In this document: positions 34,665 to 43,557 of the stretch, one piece after another
How positions within the stretch are numbered: the first letter of the stretch is position 1
How the letters are laid out: every line of letters begins with the position of its first letter
NCBI GenBank assembly: GCA_017441765.1
Contig: JAFRVK010000003.1
Span: forward strand, 1-47,431
Length of the DNA stretch: 47,431 nucleotides
From: Erysipelotrichaceae bacterium
GTDB taxonomy: Bacteria; Bacillota_I; Bacilli_A; Erysipelotrichales; Erysipelotrichaceae
Reading direction: 5' to 3'
Made by a program: the position numbers and the translations under genes
The notes under the pieces: model-generated
Databases searched by the model: none
Seen by the model: the letters and a program-made list of their open reading frames with translations, nothing else
Told to the model about the DNA's origin: nothing

Positions 34665-36728
34665 TTATCTCTCCAACAGATTGAATCTCGTGGTGAAAAC
34701 GGTAATGATCTCCAAAAGCTGATCATGGAGCTCATCGGAGATCTTCTTTTCTTCTTCGATCTGTCGCATGATCTGCGGATGGACGTGGTTCATTTCCGTC
34801 AGCAGTTCTTTTTCATAATCTTTGATATCTTTTAACGGAACTTCATCGAGAAGGCCGTTCTTGTTGGCAAATAAAAGGATGACCTGATCCGCAGTGGATA
34901 GCGGAGCATACTGCGGCTGTTTCAGAAGCTCGACCACATGACGTCCGTGATCGATCTGCTTTCTGGTCGTGCTGTCAAGATCAGAGCCGAACTGGGCGAA
35001 ATCCAAAACTTCCTGGTACTGGGAAAGATCCAGTTTCAAAGAAGAAGATACGGATTTCATCGCCTTGGTCTGGGCGGCGGATCCGACTCTTGATACGGAA
35101 AGTCCGTAATCGATGGCCGGACGGATGCCGCTGTTGAACAGTTCACTCTGCAAGAAGATCTGTCCATCGGTGATGGAGATGACATTGGTCGGAATGTAGG
35201 CGCTGATATCACCTGCCTGCGTCTCGATGATCGGCAGAGCCGTGATCGAACCTCCGCCCAGATCGTCATGCATACGGCAGGACCGTTCCAGCAGACGGGA
35301 ATGCAGATAGAAGACATCGCCCGGATAGGCTTCTCTGCCCGGAGGCCTTCTTAAAAGCAACGATAACGTGCGGTATGCGACCGCATGCTTGGACAGGTCA
35401 TCATAGACGATCAGGACATCCTTGCCCTGATGCATCCAGTATTCGGCGATGCTGGTACCGGCATATGGAGCGATGTACTGCAAAGAGGCCAGATCGCTGG
35501 CGCCTGCCACCATGACGGTGGTATAATTCATGGCTCCGTACTGGTGGAGTTTTTCAATGATCTGGGCTACGGTCGAATTCTTCTGGCCGATGGCTACATA
35601 GATGCAGCAGACATCTCTTCCGTTCTGGTTGATGATCGTATCGATCGCCAACGCGGTCTTGCCGGTCTGACGGTCACCGATGATCAGTTCTCTCTGACCT
35701 TTGCCGATCGGAATCATGGAGTCGATGATCTTGATACCGGTCTGTAACGGTTCATCGATCGGCTGACGCTCGATGACGCCAGGAGCATTGTTTTCAATCG
35801 GACGGTAGTTTTCTGTTTTGATTGGGCCCTTGCCGTCGATCGGTCTTCCCAATGCATCGATGACTCTTCCTAAGAGTTCATCCCCAACAGGGACTTCTGC
35901 GACCTTGCCGGTGGAAGCGACTTTGGTTCCTTTGACGATGTCGCTATCGTTGCCTAAGAGGACCGCGGCGATCTTGTTTTCCTGCAGGTCCATGACCATG
36001 GCTTTGGTGCTTCCCACATCCAGGATCTCGCCCGCCATGGCTTTGGAAATACCGGAAAGATTGACAACGCCATCCGCGACGCTGATGACTTCACCGGTCG
36101 TATACGCGGTCTGCCTCTGCAGATCTCTCTTATTGAAAGAAGCGATCTCGTTTTTCAGTTCGGTTCCGATATCATCGCTTCTGACATCGAGTTCTTTCTG
36201 TAAGAGATTCTCCTTCAGTTCATTGATCTGGGCCTTGTAGCTGCCATCCCAGACGCTGTCGTTGATGGCGACCTTGACGCCGCCGATCAGGTCTTTGTCC
36301 AGTTTGTTTTCGAGCTTGATCGCCCGTTCCAGCTTATGGGTAAACGCAGCTTCCAGCGTGTATAACGTCCCCTTATCCAGTTCCCTGACACTGTAGGCTG
36401 TTCCTAACGTGATGCCTCTGGTCTGATAGTAGTAGACCAGAAACTCATGGATCAGCCTGGACTCATAGCCTGCTTCCGGGATCGTATCGACGATCAGAAA
36501 CAGTCCATAGAGTATGGACTCATCCAGGTCTTGATTGAACGCTTCCTGCAGCGCCTGTTTCTTTTCTGAGGAACGGTGATCCGGGGAATCGATGTATTTT
36601 AAAAGAACATCATTCTTGTTGAGTTCATCATTGATTCGTTTGATCTCCGGATAAATCAGATCGACCTGCCCTTCCTGATTGGCAAGTTCCATCAGGTTGC
36701 GGGCATACGCCTTGATATCGACACTCAT
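34665..36728 (-). CDS. atpHA: Fused ATP synthase delta-alpha subunit
   Basis: One 687-aa frame carries two subunits. Residues 1 to about 178 are delta (OSCP), ending with the usual [20 protein letters not shown] block. From about 180 alpha begins ([16 protein letters not shown]), followed by [10 protein letters not shown], Walker A GDRQTGKT near 350, and a normal alpha C terminus. Both halves have full length; only the stop, spacer and alpha start codon are missing. No in-frame ATG, GTG or TTG lies at the junction. The gene overlaps atpF by four bases and abuts atpG. Three alpha but one delta are needed per enzyme, so free alpha may arise by processing or the complex may differ. Confidence 0.93.
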   Translation of the reverse strand: MSVDIKAYARNLMELANQEGQVDLIYPEIKRINDELNKNDVLLKYIDSPDHRSSEKKQALQEAFNQDLDESILYGLFLIVDTIPEAGYESRLIHEFLVYYYQTRGITLGTAYSVRELDKGTLYTLEAAFTHKLERAIKLENKLDKDLIGGVKVAINDSVWDGSYKAQINELKENLLQKELDVRSDDIGTELKNEIASFNKRDLQRQTAYTTGEVISVADGVVNLSGISKAMAGEILDVGSTKAMVMDLQENKIAAVLLGNDSDIVKGTKVASTGKVAEVPVGDELLGRVIDALGRPIDGKGPIKTENYRPIENNAPGVIERQPIDEPLQTGIKIIDSMIPIGKGQRELIIGDRQTGKTALAIDTIINQNGRDVCCIYVAIGQKNSTVAQIIEKLHQYGAMNYTTVMVAGASDLASLQYIAPYAGTSIAEYWMHQGKDVLIVYDDLSKHAVAYRTLSLLLRRPPGREAYPGDVFYLHSRLLERSCRMHDDLGGGSITALPIIETQAGDISAYIPTNVISITDGQIFLQSELFNSGIRPAIDYGLSVSRVGSAAQTKAMKSVSSSLKLDLSQYQEVLDFAQFGSDLDSTTRKQIDHGRHVVELLKQPQYAPLSTADQVILLFANKNGLLDEVPLKDIKDYEKELLTEMNHVHPQIMRQIEEEKKISDELHDQLLEIITVFTTRFNLLER

Positions 36729-37234
36729 GAATCGATCACTTCCTTAATGAAAGAACGGATCGATTCCTGTTCATTCGAAGCATCCAGCTTTTCCTGCAGG
36801 ACTTTTTCCGCGGCGCTGATGGTGACGTCGACGATCTCTTCATGCATCTGTTTCATCATCTTGTCATGCTGCAGTTCCATGTCTTTTCTGGCGTTCTCCA
36901 GAAGAAGCTTGGCTTCCTTCTGTCCTTCATCCGCCAGCTGTTCCTTGAGCAGTTTCCCTTCTTCTCTGGCTTCCTTGAGGATGACCTCCGCGGTCTTGTT
37001 GGCATCGAGGATCGCCTGCTTGGCTTCGGTATTGAGCCTTTCGTTCTCTTCGATGAGTTTTTCCGCTTCCGTGAGTTTCGCCTGTTCATAGGCGGAACGT
37101 TCATCCAGGATCTTCTTGACCGGTTTCCATGCCAGTTTATACATCAGAAAAAACAGCACGGCTGTCGCACAAAGCTGCGTGATCGCTGTCCAGACATTCG
37201 GTACGAGCTGAGACAGGATATCGACGATCTGCAT
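36725..37234 (-). CDS. atpF: ATP synthase F0 b subunit
   Basis: A 169-aa peripheral stalk subunit. It has one N-terminal membrane helix ([20 protein letters not shown]) and a long charged helix for dimerisation ([18 protein letters not shown] onward). The C terminus contacts delta. Start is one base after the atpE stop, with GGGAG upstream. It is a normal single b, so the homodimer form is expected. Confidence 0.94.
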   Translation of the reverse strand: MQIVDILSQLVPNVWTAITQLCATAVLFFLMYKLAWKPVKKILDERSAYEQAKLTEAEKLIEENERLNTEAKQAILDANKTAEVILKEAREEGKLLKEQLADEGQKEAKLLLENARKDMELQHDKMMKQMHEEIVDVTISAAEKVLQEKLDASNEQESIRSFIKEVIDS

Positions 37235-37235
37235 C

Positions 37236-37466
37236 TTAAGCTCCCAAAATGAAGATGATCAGGAAAGCAGTAAGCAGACAGTAGATGGCACAGGTCTCGG
37301 AAATGGCAGCGCCGATGATGGCCATGGACTGGATCTTGCTGGCAGCATCGGGATTCTTGCCGATCTGTTCGACCGCAGTGATCGCGACTTTGCCTTCCAT
37401 GATGCCGGTGATACAGCCGCCTAAGACACAGAGCGTTGCCGCAAAACCTATTAATGCTTTTTCCAT
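37236..37466 (-). CDS. atpE: ATP synthase F0 c subunit, two-carboxylate type
   Basis: A 76-aa hairpin of two membrane helices forming the rotor ring. The ion-binding Glu is E57 in ISETCAIY. A second Glu, E24 in GIMEGK, takes the position of the Gln of sodium-type rings (33 residues before, as Q32/E65 in Ilyobacter). The loop is QIGKNPDA. T58 and Y62 are in positions used for sodium binding in known rings. The pair matches the two-carboxylate ring described for Fusobacterium nucleatum. Sodium coupling is thus plausible but unproven. Confidence 0.94.
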   Translation of the reverse strand: MEKALIGFAATLCVLGGCITGIMEGKVAITAVEQIGKNPDAASKIQSMAIIGAAISETCAIYCLLTAFLIIFILGA

Positions 37467-37477
37467 ATGTTTTCCCC

Positions 37478-38161
37478 CTATTCTTTCTGTGGTAGTTCTT
37501 TTCCGATAAATGATAACGACAGGATCGTAAAGATATATGCCTGCATCGCGCCGGAGAACAGATCGAAATAGAAATGCAGTACCGGAGCAAGGATGATTCC
37601 GAAGATGTTGAGCTTGCCGATCAAAGGTATTTTCGATGACACTGCCGAGAGCATCTGGTAGATGACCGACATCAGGATGCCTCCCGAGAGGATATTACCG
37701 AAAAGACGCAGAGATAAAGATAATAACGTAGAGAATTTGCTTAAGACATTCAGGACCACAAATGGTGCGAACGGTTCGAACCAGGTCTTGATGTATGCCT
37801 TGCTTCCCCTGGCTTTGCTTGAACAGACTTCGATCAGGATGCAGGTGATGGCCGCCAGGACCAGTGTCACGCTGTAGTTGGAAGTCGGTGTATCCAGGGA
37901 GAAGAGTCCTGCAATATTCGCTAAAAAGATATAGGAAATGATTGTCATGATGTATGGCGTCAAATACTTTGCGAAGCGCTCATCGGTCTTGTCTTTGACC
38001 ATCTTGTCGATCGTTTCCGCAAAGATCATGACCAGTAGAACGATGCCTTTCGGTTCGCTTAGAGGGTCGAAGGCTTTCAGTTTCCTGTTGATATACAGCA
38101 GCAAAAGCGCCATGAAGATGGTAATGATGATAATGGAATATACGGTTGTTTGAATGGCCAT
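37478..38161 (-). CDS. atpB: ATP synthase F0 a subunit
   Basis: A 227-aa membrane stator subunit with about five to six helices. The essential Arg is in LSLRLFGNILSGG near residue 165. The ATG is one base after the atpI-like stop, with AAAGGAG as SD. It works against the c ring to pass ions. Confidence 0.94.
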   Translation of the reverse strand: MAIQTTVYSIIIITIFMALLLLYINRKLKAFDPLSEPKGIVLLVMIFAETIDKMVKDKTDERFAKYLTPYIMTIISYIFLANIAGLFSLDTPTSNYSVTLVLAAITCILIEVCSSKARGSKAYIKTWFEPFAPFVVLNVLSKFSTLLSLSLRLFGNILSGGILMSVIYQMLSAVSSKIPLIGKLNIFGIILAPVLHFYFDLFSGAMQAYIFTILSLSFIGKELPQKE

Positions 38162-38162
38162 C

Positions 38163-38510
38163 CTAGGCTCCTTTCCTGCTTAAGGCATCGATCACGAGAC
38201 TGATCATGAACAGGATCAGTCCGATAGTGACACCATAGATATTGAAGTACTGCGGGTTCCTGATCGCGATATAGATCACCAAAGCCAGCAGTCCATAACG
38301 GAAGATATTGCTCATGATCAGCAGCGGGTAGTTGCGCATATCTTTCTCTTTCATCACCATCGACATGCTGGCAGAGAGAAGAAGCAGATTGACCAGACTC
38401 GCGAGGGTCGCTGTCATGATGCCGATCGAAATCGTGTAGTCGAAGAAGCAAGCGATGACGCTCAGGACGATGGCGATAAGGGCTGTCAGATAATAGATCT
38501 TCAGTTTCAT
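38163..38510 (-). CDS. atpI: ATP synthase subunit I-like membrane protein
   Basis: A 115-aa protein with four hydrophobic segments, in the position and with the topology of AtpI/UncI, which helps assembly of the c ring. Sequence identity to known AtpI is not obvious, so position is the main argument. It is the first gene of the atp operon. No SD is visible. An AT-rich region with TATAAT lies about 45 bases upstream (near 38551). Confidence 0.75.
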   Translation of the reverse strand: MKLKIYYLTALIAIVLSVIACFFDYTISIGIMTATLASLVNLLLLSASMSMVMKEKDMRNYPLLIMSNIFRYGLLALVIYIAIRNPQYFNIYGVTIGLILFMISLVIDALSRKGA

Positions 38511-38619
38511 GGTTTCGTCGGTTGTTTCTTTTTGATATTATTATTTTATTATATGAGGATATTTCTGTTCAATATTTCAAGCAGCCTGAGGGGCTCGAAT
38601 CATTGGGTTGCATTTTGTT

Positions 38620-38648
38620 TTTACAGTTGTCCCGTTTGATAATACAAT
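38620..38648 (+). promoter_or_regulatory. Promoter of rarA
   Basis: TTTACA (38620-38625), a 17-base spacer and TACAAT (38643-38648). It is only 9 bases before the start codon, leaving a leader of at most 2-3 bases. Confidence 0.75.
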
Positions 38649-38657
38649 GAAAGAGAT

Positions 38658-39974
38658 ATGAAGACACATAACCTTTTCTATAACGAGATGAATGAGCCTC
38701 TGGCAGCGCGTCTGCGGCCTCTGACATTGGATGAGATCATCGGTCAGCAGCATCTTATCGGACCCGGTAAAGTCTTAAGAAAGATGGTGGAAAGCGACCG
38801 CATCCCTTCGATGATCTTCTGGGGGCCTCCGGGTGTAGGTAAGACCACTTTAGCCAGCGTCATCGCAAGGATGACCAGGGCTTCGTTCGTGAATTTCTCC
38901 GCAGTGACCAGCGGGATCAAGGAGATCAAGGAGGTCATGAAACGGGCGGAAGAAAGCGCGGAAATGGGCGAGCGGACCATTCTGTTCATCGATGAGATCC
39001 ATCGTTTCAATAAGGCCCAGCAGGATGCCTTTCTGCCGTTTGTGGAGAAAGGAAGCATCATCCTGATCGGTGCGACCACGGAGAATCCTTCGTTTGAAGT
39101 CAACGGAGCCTTGCTTTCTAGGTGCAAGGTCTTCGTGCTGAAGCAGCTGACTGCCGACGATATCGTGGAACTGCTGAAACGGGCGATCACAGATCCCCGG
39201 GCTTTCCCTGGAAAAACGATCACGATCGATGATAAGGATCTCTATTTCATTGCGAACTTTTCCAATGGCGATGCCAGGATGGCACTGTCAACGCTGGAGA
39301 TGGTGGTGCTGAACGGTGAAGAAAAGGATGATCATATCACCGTTCACAGCGAACTGATCGAAGAGATCACTTCCAAGAAATCGCTGCTTTATGATAAGAA
39401 AGGCGAAGAACACTACAATATCATTTCCGCTCTTCATAAATCCATGCGCAATTCCGATCCCGATGCAGCTGTCTACTGGCTCGCAAGGATGCTGGAAGCG
39501 GGTGAAGATCCGCTGTATGTCGCAAGAAGGATCATCCGTTTCGCCAGTGAAGATATCGGGATGGCGGACCCCCGGGCTCTGCAGATCGCAGTCGCTGCCT
39601 ATGAGGCTTCCCACTATATCGGCATGCCGGAGTGCAGCGTCAACCTGACGGAAGCGGTACTTTATATGTCCATGGCTCCGAAGTCCAATTCCGCCTATAT
39701 GGCATACGAAAGAGCGCGAAGCGATGCCATGAAGATGCTGGATGAACCGGTCCCATTCGTTATCCGGAATGCCCCGACAAGCCTGATGAAAGATCTCGGA
39801 TACGGCGATGGATACCAGTATGCTCATGATACGGAAGAAAAGCTGACCAGTATGCAGTGTCTGCCGGATTCCTTGAAAGACAAAGTCTACTATGAGCCGG
39901 TCGATCAGGGGCTGGAACGGCAGATTTCCAAACGTCTGGAACAGATCAAAGACTGGAAAAAGAAGCATCAGTAA
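38658..39974 (+). CDS. rarA: Replication-associated recombination protein RarA (MgsA)
   Basis: A 438-aa AAA+ ATPase related to clamp loaders, acting at stalled replication forks. Walker A GPPGVGKTT lies near residue 57, Walker B ILFIDEIHRFNKAQQ near 107, and sensor 1 IGATTENPSFEVN near 138. The C-terminal MgsA domain has YWLARMLEAGEDPLYVARR. Length is standard. A full promoter ends 9 bases before the ATG. Confidence 0.94.
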   Translation: MKTHNLFYNEMNEPLAARLRPLTLDEIIGQQHLIGPGKVLRKMVESDRIPSMIFWGPPGVGKTTLASVIARMTRASFVNFSAVTSGIKEIKEVMKRAEESAEMGERTILFIDEIHRFNKAQQDAFLPFVEKGSIILIGATTENPSFEVNGALLSRCKVFVLKQLTADDIVELLKRAITDPRAFPGKTITIDDKDLYFIANFSNGDARMALSTLEMVVLNGEEKDDHITVHSELIEEITSKKSLLYDKKGEEHYNIISALHKSMRNSDPDAAVYWLARMLEAGEDPLYVARRIIRFASEDIGMADPRALQIAVAAYEASHYIGMPECSVNLTEAVLYMSMAPKSNSAYMAYERARSDAMKMLDEPVPFVIRNAPTSLMKDLGYGDGYQYAHDTEEKLTSMQCLPDSLKDKVYYEPVDQGLERQISKRLEQIKDWKKKHQ

Positions 39975-39977
39975 AGT

Positions 39978-40430
39978 ATGAAAAACAAACGATACGCAAT
40001 CCGTCCGATAAGAGAAGCGGATCTTGGTGACCTGTACCGTCTGCTGTCAGATCCGCTTGTGATGAAATATCTTGAAGTTCCTTATTCTATGAAACAGTCA
40101 AAGCGTTTCCTGCAGGAAGCAGGCTTATCTGATCCGCCGCTGATCTATGCGGCAGAATGTGACGGCCGTTTTGCGGGTTATGTCATTTATCATGATTTCG
40201 ATGAAACAGCCATGGAGATAGGATGGGTACTGTTTCCGGAACACTGGAATAAAGGGGCCGCTTCCGTATTGACAGAACAGCTGATCGAAAAAGCACTAAA
40301 CGAAGGCAAGGATGTCGTCATCGAGTGTGATACCAATCAGAAGGTGACAGAACATATCGCTGAAAAATTCGGGTTCCGCTATATCAAAGAAACAGACGAT
40401 CTGAAACTGTTCCGTCTGTCTTGTGAATGA
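39978..40430 (+). CDS. GNAT acetyltransferase
   Basis: A 150-aa N-acetyltransferase of the RimJ/Acetyltransf_3 type: AIRPIREADLGDLYRLLSDP at the N terminus, EIGWVLFPEHWNKGAAS as acetyl-CoA region and FGFRYIKE near the end. Its start lies 3 bases after the rarA stop, so it is co-transcribed. The substrate is unknown. Confidence 0.82.
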   Translation: MKNKRYAIRPIREADLGDLYRLLSDPLVMKYLEVPYSMKQSKRFLQEAGLSDPPLIYAAECDGRFAGYVIYHDFDETAMEIGWVLFPEHWNKGAASVLTEQLIEKALNEGKDVVIECDTNQKVTEHIAEKFGFRYIKETDDLKLFRLSCE

Positions 40431-40456
40431 TAACATTGATGAATGGTTTCTCAGTA

Positions 40457-40479
40457 AAAAATGCCCATGAGGCATTTTT
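40457..40479. terminator. Bidirectional terminator between GNAT and ktrA
   Basis: Perfect stem AAAAATGCC / GGCATTTTT with a five-base loop between converging genes. Confidence 0.85.
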
Positions 40480-41131
40480 ATAATTTCTTCTCAAAGCATT
40501 TCTGCACATCACCGTTCCTGCCAATGATGATCATGCGTTCCCCTTTCACCAGAGGACTATCCGGATGGGAACCAATCATGAGATCATTGTCCGTTTTCAA
40601 GGCAACGACATTCAGTGAATGTTTCCTGCGGACATCCAGCTCGCTTAAAGAATGGCCGACCCACTTTTCCGGTACTTCGACTTCAAAGAGGACCATGTCG
40701 TTACCTAAGGTGATGTAGTCAAGAATGTATTCGGAGCTGTGTCTGGTTGCCGTCCATTCGGCCATCATCCTTTCGGGATAAACGACTTCATCAGCACCGT
40801 TACGTAACAGGAATTTCGCCTGTACGTCTCTGCTGGCTCTTGAGATGACTTTTTTGGCTCCCAGTTCTTTCAACGTGGATGTTGTTTCCAAAGCGCTCTG
40901 GAAATCATCGCCGATCGCGACGATACACAGATCGAAATCTTCGATTCCCAGAGATTCCAGGAAATCCTGTCTGGTGCTGTCGCCGATCACCGCGTTGGAC
41001 AGATAGCTCAAAGCCGCATCGACTCTGTCTTCGTTGCGATCGACCGCCAGGACCTGATGCCCCAGTTCCGTCAGTTTGACACCGCAGTGCCGTCCGAATC
41101 TACCTAAACCGATCAACAATACATTTTTCAT
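40478..41131 (-). CDS. ktrA: Potassium uptake regulatory protein KtrA/TrkA
   Basis: A 217-aa cytosolic RCK protein gating the KtrB channel. The nucleotide loop GLGRFGRHCG is at residues 8-17, with VLAVDRNEDRV following. An RCK_C (TrkA_C) domain occupies about residues 135-217. The SD AGGAGAG precedes it. It follows ktrB after 11 bases. Confidence 0.92.
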   Translation of the reverse strand: MKNVLLIGLGRFGRHCGVKLTELGHQVLAVDRNEDRVDAALSYLSNAVIGDSTRQDFLESLGIEDFDLCIVAIGDDFQSALETTSTLKELGAKKVISRASRDVQAKFLLRNGADEVVYPERMMAEWTATRHSSEYILDYITLGNDMVLFEVEVPEKWVGHSLSELDVRRKHSLNVVALKTDNDLMIGSHPDSPLVKGERMIIIGRNGDVQKCFEKKL

Positions 41132-41142
41132 TTTATTCTCTC

Positions 41143-42480
41143 CTAACCGACGTTGATATTGCCCATAGGCAGTTTCATCGGATCTTTTCTTACACGAGGC
41201 AACGCTGCATAGATCAGCGTCAGACAGCCGACTCTTCCGAAAAACATCAGGAAGATCAGGATGATCCTGGTCGGCACCTTGACAAGCGTCGTGATGCCCT
41301 TGGTGATGCCGACGGTACCGATCGCGCTGGCTGTCTCAAACAAGCAATCGATCAGCGGCAGATCTTCGATGCTGCTGATGAAGATGGCTGAAAAAATAAA
41401 CAGAACCACATACAGCAGGAAGATCGCGGAAGCCGCCTTGACCGTGTTATCTGGAATGCGGCGGGTCTTAGTATGTGCCGTATCACTCTGACTGAACACG
41501 GAAACACTGGAAAGGATCAGCACGGCGATCGTCGTCGTCTTCATTCCTCCCGCGGTTGATCCCGGACATCCCCCGATCAGCATCAATATAATACTGATCA
41601 GGCTTGCGGAATTGGACAGCTTTGCCAGGTCGGTCGTATTGAAACCTGCTGTCCTGCAGGTGACGGATTGAAACAGGGAAGCCAGCACTCTTTCTTTTCC
41701 ATAGAGATCCGTGTATTCGAAACAGCAGAAATAGATCGCCGGAATCACGAAGAGCCAGAAGCTGGTGTAAAGGATGACCTTGCTTTGGAAGGTGTAGTTC
41801 TTCAGATCGAACCTGTGTCTTTTGACATCCTGCCAGGTATAGAAACCGATGCCTCCGAAGATGATCAGGGTCATGATCACCAGATTGATGTAGGTATTGC
41901 CAAGATAAGTCGTCAGCGACTGGAAATTGCCAAAGAGATCGAAACCGGCATTGCAGAAAGCGGAAACCGCGTGGAAGACTGCAAAAGTCATCCCTTTGAT
42001 CAGACCGAATTCTTTACAGAATGGAATCATCAGCAGTAAAGCTCCTATCCCTTCAAACAGCAACGTGATCTTGATGATGAACGAGATCATCTTCATGACC
42101 CCTCCGCCGTGATCGACACTCAGAGAATCCTGAACCACGCTGCGCTGATAGATGCTGATCTTTCTTCCTGAAAGCCGGACCAGAGCGATCGTCATCGTAA
42201 TGACACCCAGACCGCCGATCTGTATCATGATGAAGATGATGAACTTGCCGAACTGCGACCAGTAGTTTCCCGTATCCAGGACCGTCAGACCGGTCACGCA
42301 GGACGCGGAGGTCGCGGTAAACAGGCAGTCCAGAAACGGCGTAGCCTGATGTGTCCGGCTGGAGATCGGCAGCATCAATAAAAAAGTCCCGATCATGATC
42401 AGGGCCAGAAAGCCGAAAAGGATAAGCCGGAAGGAGGTGATCCTCGCTCTTTTTAACAGGGGTTTCCTGATATCATTCAT
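41143..42480 (-). CDS. ktrB: Potassium uptake channel subunit KtrB/TrkH
   Basis: A 445-aa membrane protein of the SKT potassium transporter family, with four pore repeats (SASCVTGLTVLDTG; AVSAFCNAGFDLFGN; GGCPGSTAGGMKT; SAIGTVGITKG). It forms an operon with ktrA. The ATG at 42480 has no SD; an extended -10 (TGCTAAAAT) ends 8 bases before it, so a leaderless mRNA is likely. Confidence 0.93.
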   Translation of the reverse strand: MNDIRKPLLKRARITSFRLILFGFLALIMIGTFLLMLPISSRTHQATPFLDCLFTATSASCVTGLTVLDTGNYWSQFGKFIIFIMIQIGGLGVITMTIALVRLSGRKISIYQRSVVQDSLSVDHGGGVMKMISFIIKITLLFEGIGALLLMIPFCKEFGLIKGMTFAVFHAVSAFCNAGFDLFGNFQSLTTYLGNTYINLVIMTLIIFGGIGFYTWQDVKRHRFDLKNYTFQSKVILYTSFWLFVIPAIYFCCFEYTDLYGKERVLASLFQSVTCRTAGFNTTDLAKLSNSASLISIILMLIGGCPGSTAGGMKTTTIAVLILSSVSVFSQSDTAHTKTRRIPDNTVKAASAIFLLYVVLFIFSAIFISSIEDLPLIDCLFETASAIGTVGITKGITTLVKVPTRIILIFLMFFGRVGCLTLIYAALPRVRKDPMKLPMGNINVG

Positions 42481-42488
42481 AGGCTATT

Positions 42489-42497
42489 ATTTTAGCA
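42489..42497 (-). promoter_or_regulatory. Extended -10 promoter of ktrBA
   Basis: TGCTAAAAT on the minus strand, 8 bases before the start codon of ktrB. Confidence 0.6.
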
Positions 42498-42528
42498 CTA
42501 AATTATCACGAAACGCCATATCCCTGCA

Positions 42529-42557
42529 TTGTATGTCGGTCATAAAACGGTTAGAAT
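42529..42557 (+). promoter_or_regulatory. Promoter of the ferredoxin-rubredoxin gene
   Basis: TTGTAT (42529-42534), a 17-base spacer and TAGAAT (42552-42557). Confidence 0.65.
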
Positions 42558-42579
42558 TAAGATAATGGAGGTACTTGTT

Positions 42580-42942
42580 ATGAAAGCTCATGTCGATCAG
42601 GAATTATGCATTGGCTGCGGTCTGTGCACGACTCTGTGTCCCGATGTTTTTGAATTGAATGAAGAAGGAAAAGCGGTAGCGGTCAATGAAGGTGATGTAC
42701 AGGACGCTATCGATAACTGCCCTGTTTCTGCGATCGCTGTAGAAGAAGCGGTGGAAGAAGTAGCAGAAGCTGTTGAAGAAGCGGTCGAGGAAACGATCGA
42801 GGAAAAGCCGGCTGTCTATACCTGCAGCGTCTGCGGCTATGTCTATGATCCTGCACAGAACGATGGCGTTGCCTTCGAAGATCTGCCGGAAGACTGGGTC
42901 TGCCCACTCTGCGGTGTCGGCAAAGACATGTTTAACGCATAA
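42580..42942 (+). CDS. Ferredoxin-rubredoxin fusion protein
   Basis: A 120-aa two-centre electron carrier. Residues 1-55 are a single-cluster [4Fe-4S] ferredoxin ([11 protein letters not shown], with the last Cys in NCPVSAI). Residues about 57-80 are an acidic Ala/Val/Glu linker. Residues about 82-120 are a rubredoxin ([23 protein letters not shown]). Start 42580 follows GGAGG. Linking a low-potential cluster to a rubredoxin iron suits electron delivery to oxygen or peroxide defence enzymes in anaerobes; the partners are unknown. Confidence 0.93.
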   Translation: MKAHVDQELCIGCGLCTTLCPDVFELNEEGKAVAVNEGDVQDAIDNCPVSAIAVEEAVEEVAEAVEEAVEETIEEKPAVYTCSVCGYVYDPAQNDGVAFEDLPEDWVCPLCGVGKDMFNA

Positions 42943-42967
42943 GATCCGATCCGAAACGCAATGAATG

Positions 42968-42992
42968 ACAGTCATCCAAGGATGGCTGTTTT
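42968..42992 (+). terminator. Terminator of the ferredoxin-rubredoxin gene
   Basis: Stem ACAGTCATCC / GGATGGCTGT with an AA loop (one G-T pair) and a short T run. Confidence 0.65.
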
Positions 42993-43031
42993 CAATGATG
43001 GAGCTATAATGTAGATAAGAAGGTAAGAAAT

Positions 43032-43292
43032 ATGGATAAAGATAGAAAACTGCAGACTTTAAAAATACGCTACAGTTCGCCTGAGGGCGGAATGATCAAC
43101 GCAGATCTGCCGCTCGGGATCCTGAAACCCGGTTTCGAGCTTGGTCTTTTAGATACGTTGCTCAAGGAACATAAAGCTCTGGGGAATATTGATTTCGACC
43201 GTATCATGGAACTGGTGGATCAGGGTCATACAGGTGAAGTCATGAATGAGAAGATAGAGGAGGGTGGCGATCTGAGTATCGTCATTGAATGA
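43032..43292 (+). CDS. Small protein resembling the YvlB/LiaX N-terminal (SHOCT-like) domain
   Basis: An 86-aa protein. A beta-rich start leads to NADLPLGILKPGFELG, a helix with IDFDRIMELVDQGHTGEV and a final strand LSIVIE. This pattern resembles the small domain at the N terminus of YvlB/LiaX-type envelope stress proteins. That match is by eye. TATAAT and an AAGG SD precede it. The next gene starts one base after its stop and shows the same layout. Confidence 0.65.
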   Translation: MDKDRKLQTLKIRYSSPEGGMINADLPLGILKPGFELGLLDTLLKEHKALGNIDFDRIMELVDQGHTGEVMNEKIEEGGDLSIVIE

Positions 43293-43293
43293 G

Positions 43294-43536
43294 ATGAAGA
43301 TCACGATTTATCGTAAAACGGGAAAAGACTTCATTGTACCGATGCCTTTATCTGCCATGGCATCGAAACTGTTCTGGAAGACGCTGGATCTCGAGCAGGA
43401 TACCAATGACGCCTACCAGCAGGGGCTGATCAAGGAAATGATCGAGGTTCTGAACGAATATAAAAAGAAAAACGGCAGCTTCACTCTGGTGGATGCCAAA
43501 GACAGCGAAGGTGCCGGTATAAAAATCGTTATCTGA
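43294..43536 (+). CDS. Second small YvlB/LiaX-like domain protein
   Basis: An 80-aa protein. I use the ATG at 43294 rather than the TTG at 43285. The segments VPMPLSAMASKLFWK, LIKEMIEVLNEYKKKNGSF and IKIVI line up in order with those of the preceding gene, so the two are probably diverged tandem paralogues that may pair. There is no SD, and translation is likely coupled to the upstream gene. Confidence 0.6.
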   Translation: MKITIYRKTGKDFIVPMPLSAMASKLFWKTLDLEQDTNDAYQQGLIKEMIEVLNEYKKKNGSFTLVDAKDSEGAGIKIVI

Positions 43537-43557
43537 CTGCCTAAGGGCAGTTTTTTT
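43536..43557. terminator. Terminator after the small-protein pair
   Basis: Stem ACTGCC / GGGCAGT with a TAA loop and a seven-T run, overlapping the end of the converging gene. Confidence 0.82.
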
